A stretch of DNA of 64,000 nt from Manihot esculenta (lineage: Eukaryota; Streptophyta; Magnoliopsida; Malpighiales; Euphorbiaceae): NCBI RefSeq assembly GCF_001659605.2, contig NC_035161.2, forward strand, positions 4,916,265 to 4,980,264, in the 5' to 3' direction. A program made the translations under genes and the position numbers. The notes below the pieces were generated by a model. It was not told the origin of the DNA and searched no databases. It worked only from the letters and a program-made list of their open reading frames with translations. Shown in pieces: positions 34,901 through 45,900 of this stretch (within the stretch, counting starts at the first letter, position 1; every line of letters begins with the position of its first letter).

Positions 34901-37900
34901 GCTGTCATTTTTTTTGTCTCTCCTCTCTCCTATCCTCTCCCTTTCTCTCCTTCTCTTCTCTTTCTCCCTCTTCAGCCGGCTGCAGTAACCTGCAATTTTT
35001 TTCTCTCCTCTCTTCCTCCTCTTTCTTTGCTTCTGTTCTCTCCCTCTCTACATTGCTGTCACTACTAACATTTCTTTCCCTAACAGAAGTGAGCAGCCTT
35101 TCCCTCCCTCTCCTTCAACTTCAAGTAACATAAGTTAAGTTAGTGATTTTATTGTTTAATTGCTGGTTTTAAATTTCTGCATTTGTCGTAGATTTGATTT
35201 CTGCAACTGCAATTAAAGAAATAAAATTATTAATTTCTGATGCAAATATTAATTCTGCAATTAAAATTATTAATTTCTGCAACTATTAGTGATTTTATTG
35301 TTTAATTACTGGTTTTAAATTTCTGCATTTGTTGTAGATTTGATGATTAATTTGATGTTCTTAATTTTATTTAATTATTGATAATTTCATTTTTGGTTAG
35401 TTATTTGGTTTAACTATGAAGATTGAATTACTATTTTAATTGTGGGAAATTATTAGGCTTACTTAAAAGTCAAAACATTACATTTTCTGCAATTCTGAAA
35501 TTATTAGGTTTACTATTTTGATGATTAAATTCTGTAATTATTGCAATTTTGTTTTAATTTGTTTACGATTCTCTTATATTGTTGTACATAATATATATAT
35601 TTTTCATTTGAATACGTTTTTTCCTTTGAATGTGGGTTCATTGATGTGTTTGTAAGTATATATATATATGTGTGTATTTAAAATATATTTAAAAAAGTTT
35701 GGCTTTTGTCGCCTTTTTCGAAAAGGCGTCGCCTTGCATCTCGTCTAAGGCGATAAGGGACCTCTCGCCTTAGTGTTGCCTTTCGCCTTAACAACAGTGG
35801 TCCCCACCAAACTACTCTTATAGAAGAATGATGTTTATATATATTTATTAATAATAGATCGACGAAAATAACAATGGCAAAATTTAAGGATTCAATAGTC
35901 ATTTATTTGAAATTTGGCCAACAGAATATGCTGAAACATACTAAAAGACGTATGGAAAACTAAAGTATATAAAACAATTGAAATTTAGGGACATTAAGAG
36001 TTTTTCAAAATACAATGATCAACTTATTAATAGTGGCAATACCAGTATACTTTTTTTTAATAGGGACTAAATAGTCATTTAATTGAAATTTGGCTAACAG
36101 AGTATGCTGAAATATTCTTAAAAGTTAGACGGAATAATAAAGTATCTAGTGAAATTAAAATAGGGATTTTTTAATAAGTTTTTCAAAATAAAGATATCAA
36201 CTTGTTATAATGGCAATATGCAATGACATTTTAATGTTTGTGCTTTGTGATGACAACCTCTTGGGACTTGTAGCTAGTCACTCTTTCTCTTGGGCTGTGC
36301 ATGTATGTCCAATGTATTAAGGACAATAGACTTCAATCAGCCACACATGAAAAGGGAGGCTATCATACAGATTTAACATAAAAAAAAAAAAAACTAGTAG
36401 AAAATTACTCATGCATGCATTTTTTCCTCGATCATTACTATTAGGAAGGTGAAAATCTTCAACTTGTGGATACCTACAGGCACTATAATCCATTACTCAG
36501 CAGTTCAGTGGTTTCTAAGAACTTAATAAAATGGCACTCGATAATAGAACCAATGGCCTTGCCAAACATACGGAAGGAGAACAAAGATGAATGGTCCCAT
36601 AATGAAAATCGGAAAGGTAACTAATCAAAAGAACATTTTGAAGCCATGAACCCATTTAAAAATGATAACAATCAAGAAATATATGTTAGAGATGTAAAAA
36701 TTAAAGCTAGATACAAGCACAAATTTTAAAACGCACCTACACAACACTCTATCAAAAGATCTTGAGCATCTCTTGCAACACGAACATCTGGGGGTAACAT
36801 CTCTTTAATAATTTTTGTCATAGTTGCTGGAAAGAAAATTATTAGTTTGTCAGAAAAGCAAACAACAAAAATGAGATATGGAGCACTACTTTCCAGGCAT
36901 GAAACCTGGTTCACAATGAATCATTACAACAAGAAGCAATGTTAATGCATGGGCAAGCACATACATGCATCTTTGCAGTGTAGATGTTAGGCCTCATAGA
37001 ACAGAGGCTAAATCAGCACTAACAAGTGCCAAAACAAGGCAGATGCTTTGCATCCACCAAAACCACATTATAATTGCAAATGCAAAGCACCCTCTCATTC
37101 TGCTACAAACTAAATAAAAAAAGTTGGCAACCTACTATATGTACTCTATTACTAAACAAATAAACCTTTTAGAACACTAGAGGAAAAATAGCCCACCTAA
37201 ATCATTGCCACTTCAAAATGCAATTTTATGCTTCCAGACTCGTCCTAATCATGTTCTTCCACAACTTGCCACTAAGAGAGTGTTAGGTTTGGGTTTTATG
37301 CCATTAGAAAAAAGGGGAACTAGCATCAGCAACTACAAGCACTACAATTACTTAAGCTAGCAATAACAATATTCATAATAGAAAACAACAGGTACAAGCA
37401 TTGAAAAGAAAATTCCATAATCGTCATTCAAATAAGTCTGTCCAAAAAGGACTAGCCTCACATGATAGCTATAATGAACAGGTCAAGTCAAGCAATTACA
37501 CCAGTTCAATATCGCCAATTTTTATTCAAATTATACAAACTTAGACTTACTGAGCAAAAGCTTCTAAAGTTATAGAATCCTGATATAAAATCTATTCATT
37601 TAGTTACCCAGTGAAAAATCTCAGTAACACTATTCATAAAGCATTTAGTGAATATAACTCAGACTTGTTTTGCACACCATAAATGAGAAAGCACGTTTAT
37701 AACATCTTTATACATAGTAAAAACCATTCTAAAATTAAATATCTTATATTCAATCAGCATAATATAATTAATATTTACAATTATACAAAGCAAAAAGAAA
37801 AAAAGAAAAATTTTAGACCACTGCAACTCAACTAGCAGTTCAAATTTCGAATTTTCAACCCTAAAAGAAATCATAAAAATCACAAAACTGACAACCTAGG

Positions 37901-38009
37901 ATAATGAAGGGGAAAAAATCAGCAAAAATGACCTACTTACTCACACAAGTTTACCTTTAGGAAGCGACGCATCCTCTTTCGATTTACCCACAATATCCAT
38001 CGGTTCCAT
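31915..38009 (-). CDS. DR1: NC2-beta / DR1, TBP-binding repressor subunit
   Basis: Five coding exons on minus: 37955-38009, 36737-36826, 33381-33475, 32344-32412 and 31915-32076, giving 156 aa. The histone-fold domain begins with ATMTKIIKEMLPPDVRVARD and AQDLLIECCVEFINLVSSES, then EKRTIAPEHVLKALEVLGFG and EYIEEVYAAYEQHK, followed by the tail with KWSNGAEMTEEEAAAEQQRM and FAEARARMNGG. All junctions are GT-AG and in frame, and length is normal for plants. NC2-beta pairs with NC2-alpha through histone folds and clamps TBP on the TATA box, blocking TFIIA/TFIIB entry in the nucleus. A probable 5' UTR intron precedes the ATG. Intron 2 (33476-36736) has grown by nested transposon insertion. Confidence 0.95.
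34434..36230. repeat. MITE-like element in NC2-beta intron 2, split by a hAT-like insertion
   Basis: The left end (AATGCTATTATTAACAACTT, then GGTCCCTATACTTTT) is matched by the reverse complement of 36005-36050 (TATTGCCACTATTAATAAGTT) and again of about 36180-36225. So the element has inverted ends and its right part is duplicated. The hAT-like element at 34529-35799 sits inside it. Confidence 0.65.
34529..35799 (+). mobile_element. non-autonomous hAT-like transposon (1271 bp)
   Basis: It is flanked by a perfect 8-bp duplication GTCCCCAC (34521-34528 and 35800-35807). The ends CAGTGTTGTTAAGGC and, inverted, CACTGTTGTTAAGGC differ at one position in 15. An 8-bp duplication and a CA-G start fit the hAT superfamily. 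Subterminal regions are rich in GGCGAGG/CGCCTT motifs, the interior has a long CT-rich tract (about 34810-35120) and a 57-bp direct repeat (35142-35198 and 35288-35344). No transposase is encoded, so movement would need a partner. Confidence 0.85.
35888..36232 (+). repeat. ~172-bp tandem duplication in NC2-beta intron 2
   Basis: AATAGTCATTTATTTGAAATTTGG at about 35890 and AATAGTCATTTAATTGAAATTTGG at about 36065 begin two similar stretches. Each continues through an ACAGA(A/G)TATGCTGAAA block and ends with an inverted TIR-like AACTTNTTATAATNGCAAT block. Confidence 0.75.
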
Positions 38010-38025
38010 CTTCAAAATTCAAAAC

Positions 38026-38157
38026 CTAATCAATAAAAAAGATCAACAAGAAAAAAATGAATATAACCATATATGTAACTGAATCGAAATGAACCAAAGT
38101 GAATAGATCCGAAACAAAAAAAAAAAAAAAAAAAAGATACCGAGAGAGTTCACTCAC
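38026..38157 (-). other. probable 5' UTR intron of NC2-beta
   Basis: A GCG|GTGAGTG donor (38157 downward) and a TTGATTAG|GTTTTG acceptor (38026) bracket 132 bp that contain a long pyrimidine tract on the minus strand. It lies 16 bp upstream of the ATG. Leader introns of this kind are common in plant genes. It is inferred from splice signals only. Confidence 0.6.
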
Positions 38158-38159
38158 CG

Positions 38160-38878
38160 CGTCAAAACGTGAGGAGCAATAACGGGAATCTACGGATGCA
38201 GAAAACGAGCCAACCGACTCACTATCGGAGGTGTGGCGGAAGAGATCAAGCACGATAGGAGGAGGAGGAGAGGCATCGTTGATATATGGATCTATCGGAG
38301 AAGGGCATGATTTTGATTTTCGTCGTCCTCTTCTTCACGATAAGAAAGCCAGGTCTCGCTCCCAGACGATTAGGGCACAGTACAGTCCTCACCAAAAACA
38401 GTTCCTTCGCGTACGGGGCACTCTCTCAGTCGGGTTAGTGGGACTAGGACCAATAGAGCTAATTGGTGGGTATGATACACGAACTCATTGGCGCGTTAAC
38501 TAACTCTGGGTTATTAGATATTTAGTTTCTATATATAATTTGTAGATATTTATGTTTCATTCATCGTTATCACATGACATTGCGATATCCATTCGCTTGT
38601 CGTTTCGTTCTTTATGCATTAAAAAAAGAGATAGAAAGTGGGCCTGGCCCAGTCACTGCTTTTCTTGTTCCTTCAAGACTAAGTTATCATTTTGGATAAT
38701 TATTATTAAGTTATCGTATTTTATTAAAATTAATTATTTAATTTTTTAGCCTTATTAAAATAATACTTTGATTTGCGTTCAATAAAAAAAATTATTTATT
38801 GAAAGTTTTAAATTAAATATTAATACTACATTATTTTTATATTAAAGACAATAAATTTAAATATTCGACCATTAAAAC
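38160..38878. other. NC2-beta upstream region
   Basis: No exon is seen. The first 350 bases are moderately GC-rich and contain the likely transcription start of the minus-strand NC2-beta gene. The rest is AT-rich up to the target duplication of the LTR element. Confidence 0.5.
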
Positions 38879-39248
38879 TGATGACCGCTGGATTTTTTCA
38901 CCCCGGACCAGGGGCTTAACCACAGCTAAAGGCCCATAACATAGAGGCTCACTTATCTGATATACCCAACAAGCCTGGCTCATTCAACCTTCAAGACCGG
39001 GCTCGGCCCAGCTTCTTCACTCATAACGACCCAGCCCACACGAAGCATGCTCTCTCCTCTCAGGCCTAGCGTCCGACCCGACTCTCGGCCTAACCCAGGA
39101 TCCAAAATAATATTTACCAGACAGCCTGGCAGATCCGCTTAAACGTACGCACGAGGAGAATCAGAGGCCGTTACGCATGGAGCAGGCGGCTGATACCCTA
39201 GTACCTCCGAAACCGCATGGCAGAGACGCGTGGCCCAATCCTGGAGAG
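38879..39248 (+). repeat. left LTR, 3'-truncated
   Basis: Nearly identical to 42465-42836, including CACCCCGGACCAGGGGCTTA, ATCTGATATACCCAACAAGC and CAGACGCGTGG-type blocks (here CAGAGACGCGTGGCCCAATC). After CCTGGAGAG the two sequences part, and the left copy continues into the antisense ORF. The high identity points to a recent insertion. Confidence 0.85.
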
Positions 39249-40301
39249 ACCCTTCAGCAAGCGACAAAGTTGAGCTCGACCCACCGCGGCTAGATGGCCG
39301 AGCTGACTTGGTGCTGCGAGAGCTCGGCTTGGAAGCTCGAGAAGAAGCTTTGACGGGAGGTCGGCTGACCTTCTTGAAGGAAGCAGTTTGAGCCAGCTCC
39401 GCAGCAATCTCAGTTACCGAACGCCCATCCCCAAAGGCGTCAAAAATTGCATGCATATTCTCCCGAGATAGGTCAAAGTTCTTGGAGAAATTGATGCCAT
39501 CCATTTTCACCTCAGAAGCTGCAAAAAACAAGAAGTTACAAAGAGTCAGCATATTTTCTGATATTACGAGCAAAGAAGAAACAGAATAACTGGACAAAGC
39601 ACTATACCCGTGTCACGGATATCCCTAAGGTTGGAAGCAAACATACACTTTTCGACATCATACTTCCTCTCAACGGAAGTCAGTCGAAGCAGCCCCACCT
39701 GCTCAATAAAACTCAATTGGGGCAAATCGTTACAGCCCGGTAAAATCTCTCCCCACGTTAGATCTACTTCCCATGATCGGCAGGACCCTAATTTCAGCTC
39801 CGCCACAAGGAAATTCTCTACCCAGCCCTTTATAGAATCCTTATAACCCGTGAGAAGAGATAACCCATTACGGGGGGAAAAGTAATAGAAGTTTTGCTTC
39901 GCCCTAACCAGGCGGAAAAAGGTGACAAACAGACAGGCCGTGGGTGTAAAACCCCAACCCAGACAGATACACTCAAAACAAGACATGAACAAAATAGAGT
40001 TTGGGGATAACATCCGAGGAGTTGCCCCGAAGTATTCGAAGACCTCAGTAAAGAAAGGGGAAAAAGGAAATGGCAGACCGAATTCCCTTTGCTTTAGAAA
40101 GAACACTATACGGCGATTCTCTTGGGGATCGATCAAACCAGGAGGGGGAGGGTAAGGAAGAACTATCCTCTCATTGGGAAGAGGCGCTCGAATAAGATAC
40201 AATGGAGTATCTAAGAGCCTCCGGGAAATATGCTTAGTTATGTTGGAAGGTGTAATATGCGACTCAAGGTCAAAAACATCAGGAAGCTTTGAACTTGCCA
40301 T
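39139..40301 (-). CDS. antisense ORF of the LTR element (spliced, gag-like/'putative gypsy-type transposon' family)
   Basis: Two minus-strand exons, 39608-40301 and 39139-39518, joined by an 89-bp GT-AG intron in frame, give 357 aa. The start is MASSKLPDVFDLESH. The core has FFLKQREFGLPFPFSPFFTE, VFEYFGATPRMLSPNSILFM, CLGWGFTPTACLFVTFFRLV and AKQNFYYFSPR. This style is seen in plant ORFs annotated as putative gypsy-type transposon or plant transposon proteins, and I judge it related without a search. The C-terminal part is basic and Ser-rich, and its last ~36 residues are read from LTR sequence, so the original C-terminus was lost. It runs opposite to the LTRs, which fits reported antisense ORFs of plant LTR elements. 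Function unknown. Confidence 0.6.
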
Positions 40302-40499
40302 GGAAGAACAAGGAAGCGTACCTGAGAACACGATGGGATGAAAAACTGTAGAAGGAGTTGCAGGAAGACAGAGAGCAGACAAGAGCTAGTTCTTCAAAAG
40401 ACCGAAGGAATTCGAACAGAAAGGCAATTATGAGGCAGAGCGTTGATCTGAACAGTTTTGTCTTGGAGCGGCGCGATCATTAATTGTTCTCGAAGTTTA

Positions 40500-42420
40500 C
40501 CCTCTCAACGGTTAGGTAATACCCGGCGAGAAGGTAAAGGGGCAAAAGGATGATCGCTGGGCTTATCTACATCTATCAAGGGCCAAATACACGATGACAG
40601 CCCATCATTTAAAAGCCCATTCGCCATCCACATAATACAAGCCCAACTCATCAGTCAGAGCAACTTAGCCTACTACTTTACCATCCCTATGGTAAATGCC
40701 GAGGAAACAGAGGGGCAAGTCATGAAAAGACTCAAAAGTACAAGCAAATGGGAGCATGATAAAGGTCAGACTTGCTCATCACTTAAAAAGTTATAAGATT
40801 TGATTTATCGTTAAACAAAGGCTGTGAGATCGGAAAGAGGCGCCAAGAGCACCTCGGGATCATACAGAGCTGAGAGCTCAGAAATTAACTCAAGGATTAA
40901 AAGGCCGAGCTCACAGGTCGGATTAGTCCAGCTCGGAAAACATAACTTGAGAGCTCGGTCGGCTAAAGGAGGCTCAAAGCTCAATCCATCAAGAAAAGAC
41001 CGAGCTCACGGGTCGGTTAGTCAAGCTCGGAAGAGTAAACCGCCCGTCAAATTGGTTAAGTAGGCCTGAGGCTCGGCCCATCGACCAAAAGAAGAAGTTC
41101 GCGAAATACGGTCGATTCAGCTCGGAAAAAACGGAACAAAAGTTAGTTGGCTAAAGCTACGAAGAAGAACAGTATCAGTGCTTCATCCATGACAGAGAAA
41201 AGAACAAGCTCAAGTATGAAAAACAAGCATTTCATTAAAGGAAAAGTACATTACAACACGTTACAAAGGCCTACATTACAGAATGGAAGACCACCCTTAA
41301 AGGATTTACATATCCGGATACTTCATCATCTACGATTATCACCTACCCTACTATTCTAGTCTTCAGTTCGGAGGACTTCTCGCAGCTCGGAATGTGAGTT
41401 TTTCAGAAAAGGCCAAGATCTGTCCCACTATTATAGGGGAACTGAACAAGTTGATTCCCATAAGCATTTCTCACTGTCCCCCTAGGCAAACGTTCGGTTA
41501 CCCGAATGTGATGTGCGGTACATTCGAACAAGCTCAGATATTGTAGGCCGGCCGTGCACCACACATGAAAAACATAAGTCTTCGGGCTATGGCCCCAAAG
41601 AGATCGCGAAGTACACATTCGAAGAAATCGCTGGAGACTTGACTGAGTGCAGCAGATCTCAGTCTCACATAATACTGGTACTTCACATCGAAGGGAGCAA
41701 TAATACTGGTACTTCACATCAAAAGGAACAATAAGCTGAGCATTTGCGCCACTTCCATTTATATCAAAAGAAGATAACAGGGGGGGAGGTCGACCAGAAG
41801 TCCTGGACGAAGTAGTTTCAGCAACTTGCCGAATGGTCCCACCCATCGACCGCCCTACCAGAAGGATCTCCGAAACAACGTTCAAACTCCTTAGAGGTAA
41901 CCTTCAATCCTCAAAAATTTTGAATTGACTCATCTTCATCTCAGGTACTGCAAAAGGGTCCCAAAACAGAGATAAGTTAGGATAATCTTCCGTCGAGATG
42001 ATAAAAGCGAGATTAAAGCAAATTCCTGGGGCAATACAAAAATCCCGTCGGAAGAAGGAAACAAACAGACAAATTCGAAAAAAAAATCCCTTTGCTCCCA
42101 CAGAATGCCTGGGACTGGTAAGGAGGTGATGTTAATATATATCCGAAAGTTTGTATTTTGCAGGACAGGGGAGCCGAATTCTCAACTAATGCCGTCAGAG
42201 TCCTTAAAAGGTATTCATGGGAAAGGAAAGAAAGGACATGTCCAGATAATGAATGACAAGAAAGCAAAGATAGCAGAGAACGCGAAAAGTAAAGAAAAGC
42301 CCGAAAGAGGAAAGAGCATATAGGATTCAGAAACTGCGCAACGATAAAAAGAGGAAAGGGTATTATAAAGACACCTAGACACGAACAGACGCGGCCATAA
42401 TGGTTCTTGATATTCACCCC
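40500..42420 (+). repeat. diverged second copy of the element interior
   Basis: At 40530-40560 GAGAAGGTAAAGGGGCAAAAGG is followed by TGATCGCTGGGC, which mirrors the polypurine tract and LTR start at 42450-42477 (GAGAAGGTGAAGGGGCAATTG, TGATGACCGCTGG). Near 41910-42110, GAAGGAAACAAACAGACAAATTC and the TCATCTTCATCTCAGGTACTG block resemble parts of the antisense ORF at 39490-39950. So the interior appears to hold a second, decayed relative, either nested or tandem. Short direct repeats with GAGCTCACRGGTCGG and CAGCTCGGAAAA lie at 40900-41130. Confidence 0.55.
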
Positions 42421-42464
42421 CTCGGCAGTTGGAGCAATAACTCCCGAGAAGGTGAAGGGGCAAT

Positions 42465-42961
42465 TGATGACCGCTGGATTTTTTCACCCCGGACCAGGGG
42501 CTTAACCACAGCTAAAGGCCCATAACATAGAGGCCCACTTATCTGATATACCCAACAAGCCTGGCTCATTCAACCTTCAAGACCGGGCTCGGCCCAGCTT
42601 CTTCACTCATAACGACCCAGCCCACACGAAGCATGCTCTCTCCTCTCAGGCCTAGCGTCCGGCCCGACTCTCGGCCCAACCTAGGATCCAGAATAATATT
42701 CACCAGACAGCCTGGCAGATCCGCTTAAACGTACGCACGAGGAGAATCAGAGGCCGTTACGCATGGAGCAGGCGGCTGATACCCTAGTACCTCCGAATCC
42801 GCATGGCAGAGACGCGTGGCCCAATCCTGGAGAGGCCTTTACACGTCACCAGCAAGCAAGACAATGTATAAAAGAGGAGTCCCCTCCTCAGGAAACTTAA
42901 GCCTTATTCCGTAATACATAAACCCTTGTAAAACCCTATTCTATTGGATCTCAGATCATCA
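42465..42961 (+). repeat. right LTR, complete (497 bp)
   Basis: It starts TGATGACC and ends ATCATCA, next to the AAAAC duplication. A TATAAAAGAGGAG box near 42867 suggests the U3 promoter, with a short R-U5 after it. Confidence 0.85.
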
Positions 42962-43179
42962 AAAACATTATTTTTTTTACTTTTTTAAATTTATTTTTAT
43001 TGCAACAAGGTCGATTTTTTCGAAAAATTTTTTTAATAAAACAAATTATCTAGAATTAAGGATTATTAAAAAGGCTGAAACAGTTTTGATCAATTAGATG
43101 GAATAGCTCAATCCGTAGTTCCTCTAAAAAATAAAACAGACCTCTTCGAGGGGATCTTTTATTGAGATTTTATCAAGTG

Positions 43180-44074
43180 TTATCTCGTATTTTTATAAAA
43201 GGGTTTTTTTATACTAAAATTTTAAGATTTCACTATAATAGTTTTATTTATTTATTTAACTAATTAAATAAGTAAATTATAACTATGGTCCATAATTTTA
43301 ATAAGTAAGTTATAATTTTAAAATATTAGTTCTCATTTAATAGTTATTGACCTATTGAATGAAATTTCACATCTCATTTGCTAATTTTATTCCACCTTAC
43401 ACAAAGATTTTATAATCAATGCTAGCAGAACAAGTGGAATATTTTCTAATTTAATCTAGACTGGTGAATTTTATCTCAATCACATAAATATCTTCATATA
43501 GTTCTTAATATATTTAATTTATCCCCATTTATTACTCATGAACCAACAACATGTAAGATGAATTAAAATATAAAAATTCATGTATAAGATTATTTATTGA
43601 TTTCAAGTTAAATGATCACTTACACAACCATTACTTGAGTAATCCTCCATAGACACAAGTTATTTTCCATATGGATTTCTAAGACAGATCAGTTCAGTGT
43701 ATTTATTCATAAAATAAGCACTTATATATTAGTTCTACATATCTCACATATTTCAACTTATGAGATCAGTTGCTTTTCTAAAAAAAAAGAACATAATATG
43801 TACTAGTTTCAATAGTTTTATGATAATAAGAATATCGATCAGGAACATTTGGAGACATTACTTTAATACAATAGGAATCTCACAATTATAAGCATATTAT
43901 AATTTCTTTTGCATAATAATATAATCTCATGGATTTTATTTTTACTCGATATTCAATTAAATTAACACTAGAGGTAAATAACTGCATTTATTTAATTGTA
44001 TTTAAATACTTAAAATATACGAACAATAATATCCAACTATAACTAACAAATTGGCTATAGGGCATATTACTAAC
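43180..44074 (-). repeat. 3' LTR of the copia element
   Basis: On minus it starts TGTTAGTAATATGCCCTATAG, just after the polypurine stretch GCAAGTGGGAGAT. Sequence at 43850-44020 matches the 5' remnant at 48665-48795 (ACATTTGG..ACATTACTT, TTAAATACTTAAAATA). The left border is a guess, based on a TGTTA at 43179 or further left. Confidence 0.65.
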
Positions 44075-44199
44075 AATCTCCCACTTGCACTAAAACCAAT
44101 CATCCATACGACTTATCCCATAAGTATAAATATAGTAATTATGTTTCTACTAGAATAATGCCTTAGTAAAAAAAAAATTTTAAGACTCTTATTAGTGGA

Positions 44200-45000
44200 A
44201 CTCGCTTTATCTCCATATATTTCCTTTTAATGATCTCTCTAATAATTTGGAATCGCCTAAGTATATATTTAGATTTTTAATGAGACTTGAGTTCCCTTAC
44301 TTATGCAATGACTTCATTGTTATTACAGTTTAATATATCTAGATCAACAATGTTTAGCAACAACACCAAGTTTAGAAATGAACTTTTGATTCAAAACTGT
44401 CTCCTTTGCTGTCTAGGACACAGAAGTGTACTTGACTTTTGTCATAGAATCTGCAGTGATCTCTAGTTTGGAACCTTTCTAATTCATTGCTCCACCATTT
44501 AGAGTGAAATTGTAACCATATTGAGACTTGTTATCATCAAAATCTGATTGGAAATTCCCTTCAAGTGAAGTCAGGAATCATTTCTTGAATTCTTCCATAC
44601 TATACCGTTTTAGCATTTTGTCAATGTAAGTGGATTTAGATAAACTATGCAACCTTTTATATCTATCTCTATAATCTTAATTCATAGAATATAAATAGCT
44701 TTTCCCAAATCCTTCTTGACGAAATTATTAGACAACCAAATCTTTACATATTATAGTAATGGAATATCATTTCCTATTAATATGTCATCTACATATAAAA
44801 TAAGAAATACAACTCCACTCCCACTAACCTTCTTGTACATAAGGTTCTTCCATATTGTTAATAAAATCAAACAGTTTGATCATTTTATTAAAACATATGT
44901 TCCATCTGCATGAAACTTTGTGTTTCCATAGAAGACATTACAGTCTCTAGTTTCGGTTCCACTTGAATATTTGTTTGTGGTTCTTGAACTTCTTCAAGTT
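44200..45000 (-). pseudogene. copia reverse transcriptase and RNase H remnants
   Basis: On minus, 44770-44810 reads FLILYVDDILIGNDIPLL, the YVDD active-site box of copia RT. At about 44600-44640 comes STYIDKMLKRYSMEEFKK, and at 44400-44540 DDNKSQYGYNFTLNGGAMN and KLEITADSMTKVKYTSVS, the RNase H part. In-frame stops break the frame in several places. Confidence 0.85.
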
Positions 45001-45239
45001 CTATCCGACTCCCACTGCTTCTTTCAAAATAAATTATTTTCTAGAAAGATAGTATGTTTTGAGACAAACATTTTTTCTCAATAGAATGATAGAAGTAATA
45101 TCCAATAGTTTGGAATACATCACAAAATCGCATTTATCTGACTTAGCTCCAAGATTATCAGATATCAAACGTTTCACATAAGCATCTCATCTCCAAATCT
45201 TAATATGTGATATGAATAGTTTTTGTTAGTCCAAATCTC

Positions 45240-45480
45240 ATTTGGATCTTATCAATAGATTTGGATGAAACGTTATTAAGAAGGTATATCGTTCTTTGCA
45301 AGGCATATCCCAAAGGGATAAAGGTAGGTCTGCAAGACTCATAATGGACTGTACCATATATAATAACATACGGTTTATCCTTTCTGAAACTTCATTGCAT
45401 TATGGTGTTCCAGATGGAGTCCATTGTAAGAGAATTCATTCTCTGTTAGATAATCACAAAATTCATGACTTAAGTATTCA
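45240..45480 (-). pseudogene. copia integrase core remnant
   Basis: Minus-strand fragments resemble the region around GEYLSHEFCDYL and MMSLADLPLSLW of copia integrases, the latter following the usual NG..ER.NRTL motif, which is degraded here. Stops and frameshifts are present. Confidence 0.7.
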
Positions 45481-45649
45481 TCAAGTTTGATCAGATCTAA
45501 GTGATTTAATACTTTTGTCAGTCTTTTTTTCAACTTCAAATTTGAATTCTTTCAACTTTTCAAATTATTCAGATTTGTATTTTATTAAATATATATAGCC
45601 ATATCTAATATAGTAATTAGTGAATATAATAAAATATAAGTGCTCACCT

Positions 45650-45900
45650 TTGGTCAGGGTGGTTATTAGTCCACAAGGCATAATAATTACCGTAACCATT
45701 TACCTTTTCTTTAAAAAGGTGTTTAGGTCACTTTACCCATTTAAGCAAACTTCACAAGTTTCATAAGATTCATAATAAGATGGATCAAGATATCCATCTT
45801 TATGTAACTTGCTGATTGTTGTTTCATTTATGTGACCAAGTCTATAATGCCAAAGATAAGATAAAAGTTTGATTATTCATTACGAGCTTCTTGTTATTTA
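45650..45900 (-). pseudogene. copia gag-pre-integrase (zinc HHCC) remnant
   Basis: Minus-strand reading gives WHYRLGHINETTISKLHKDG, then YLDPSYYESYETCEVCLNGK M, typical of the GAG-pre-integrase domain with its H-x-x-x-H and C-x2-C ligands. The frame is broken downstream. Confidence 0.85.

Larger units (their letters stand above)
38874..42966 (+). mobile_element. non-autonomous LTR retrotransposon with 5-bp target duplication
   Basis: The element runs from 38879 to 42961 and is flanked by AAAAC on both sides (38874-38878 and 42962-42966). The right LTR (42465-42961, 497 bp) begins TGATGACCGCTGG, has a TATAAAAG box near 42867 and ends ATCATCA. The left LTR matches it from 38879 to about 39248 with few differences but is cut off there, so its 3' part and the primer-binding site are missing. 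A purine-rich GAGAAGGTGAAGGGG just before the right LTR is the polypurine tract, which fixes plus orientation. No reverse transcriptase or integrase is seen. The interior carries an antisense ORF and a diverged second copy of similar sequence. Confidence 0.85.

Noticed and set aside
34814..35133. Ser/Leu/Pro-rich ORFs on plus in NC2-beta intron 2
   Set aside because: They result from a CT-rich low-complexity tract inside the hAT-like element. There is no protein signature.
44716..45490. Plus-strand ORFs in the 44.7-45.5 kb stretch
   Set aside because: They are antisense shadows of the decayed copia reverse transcriptase and integrase.
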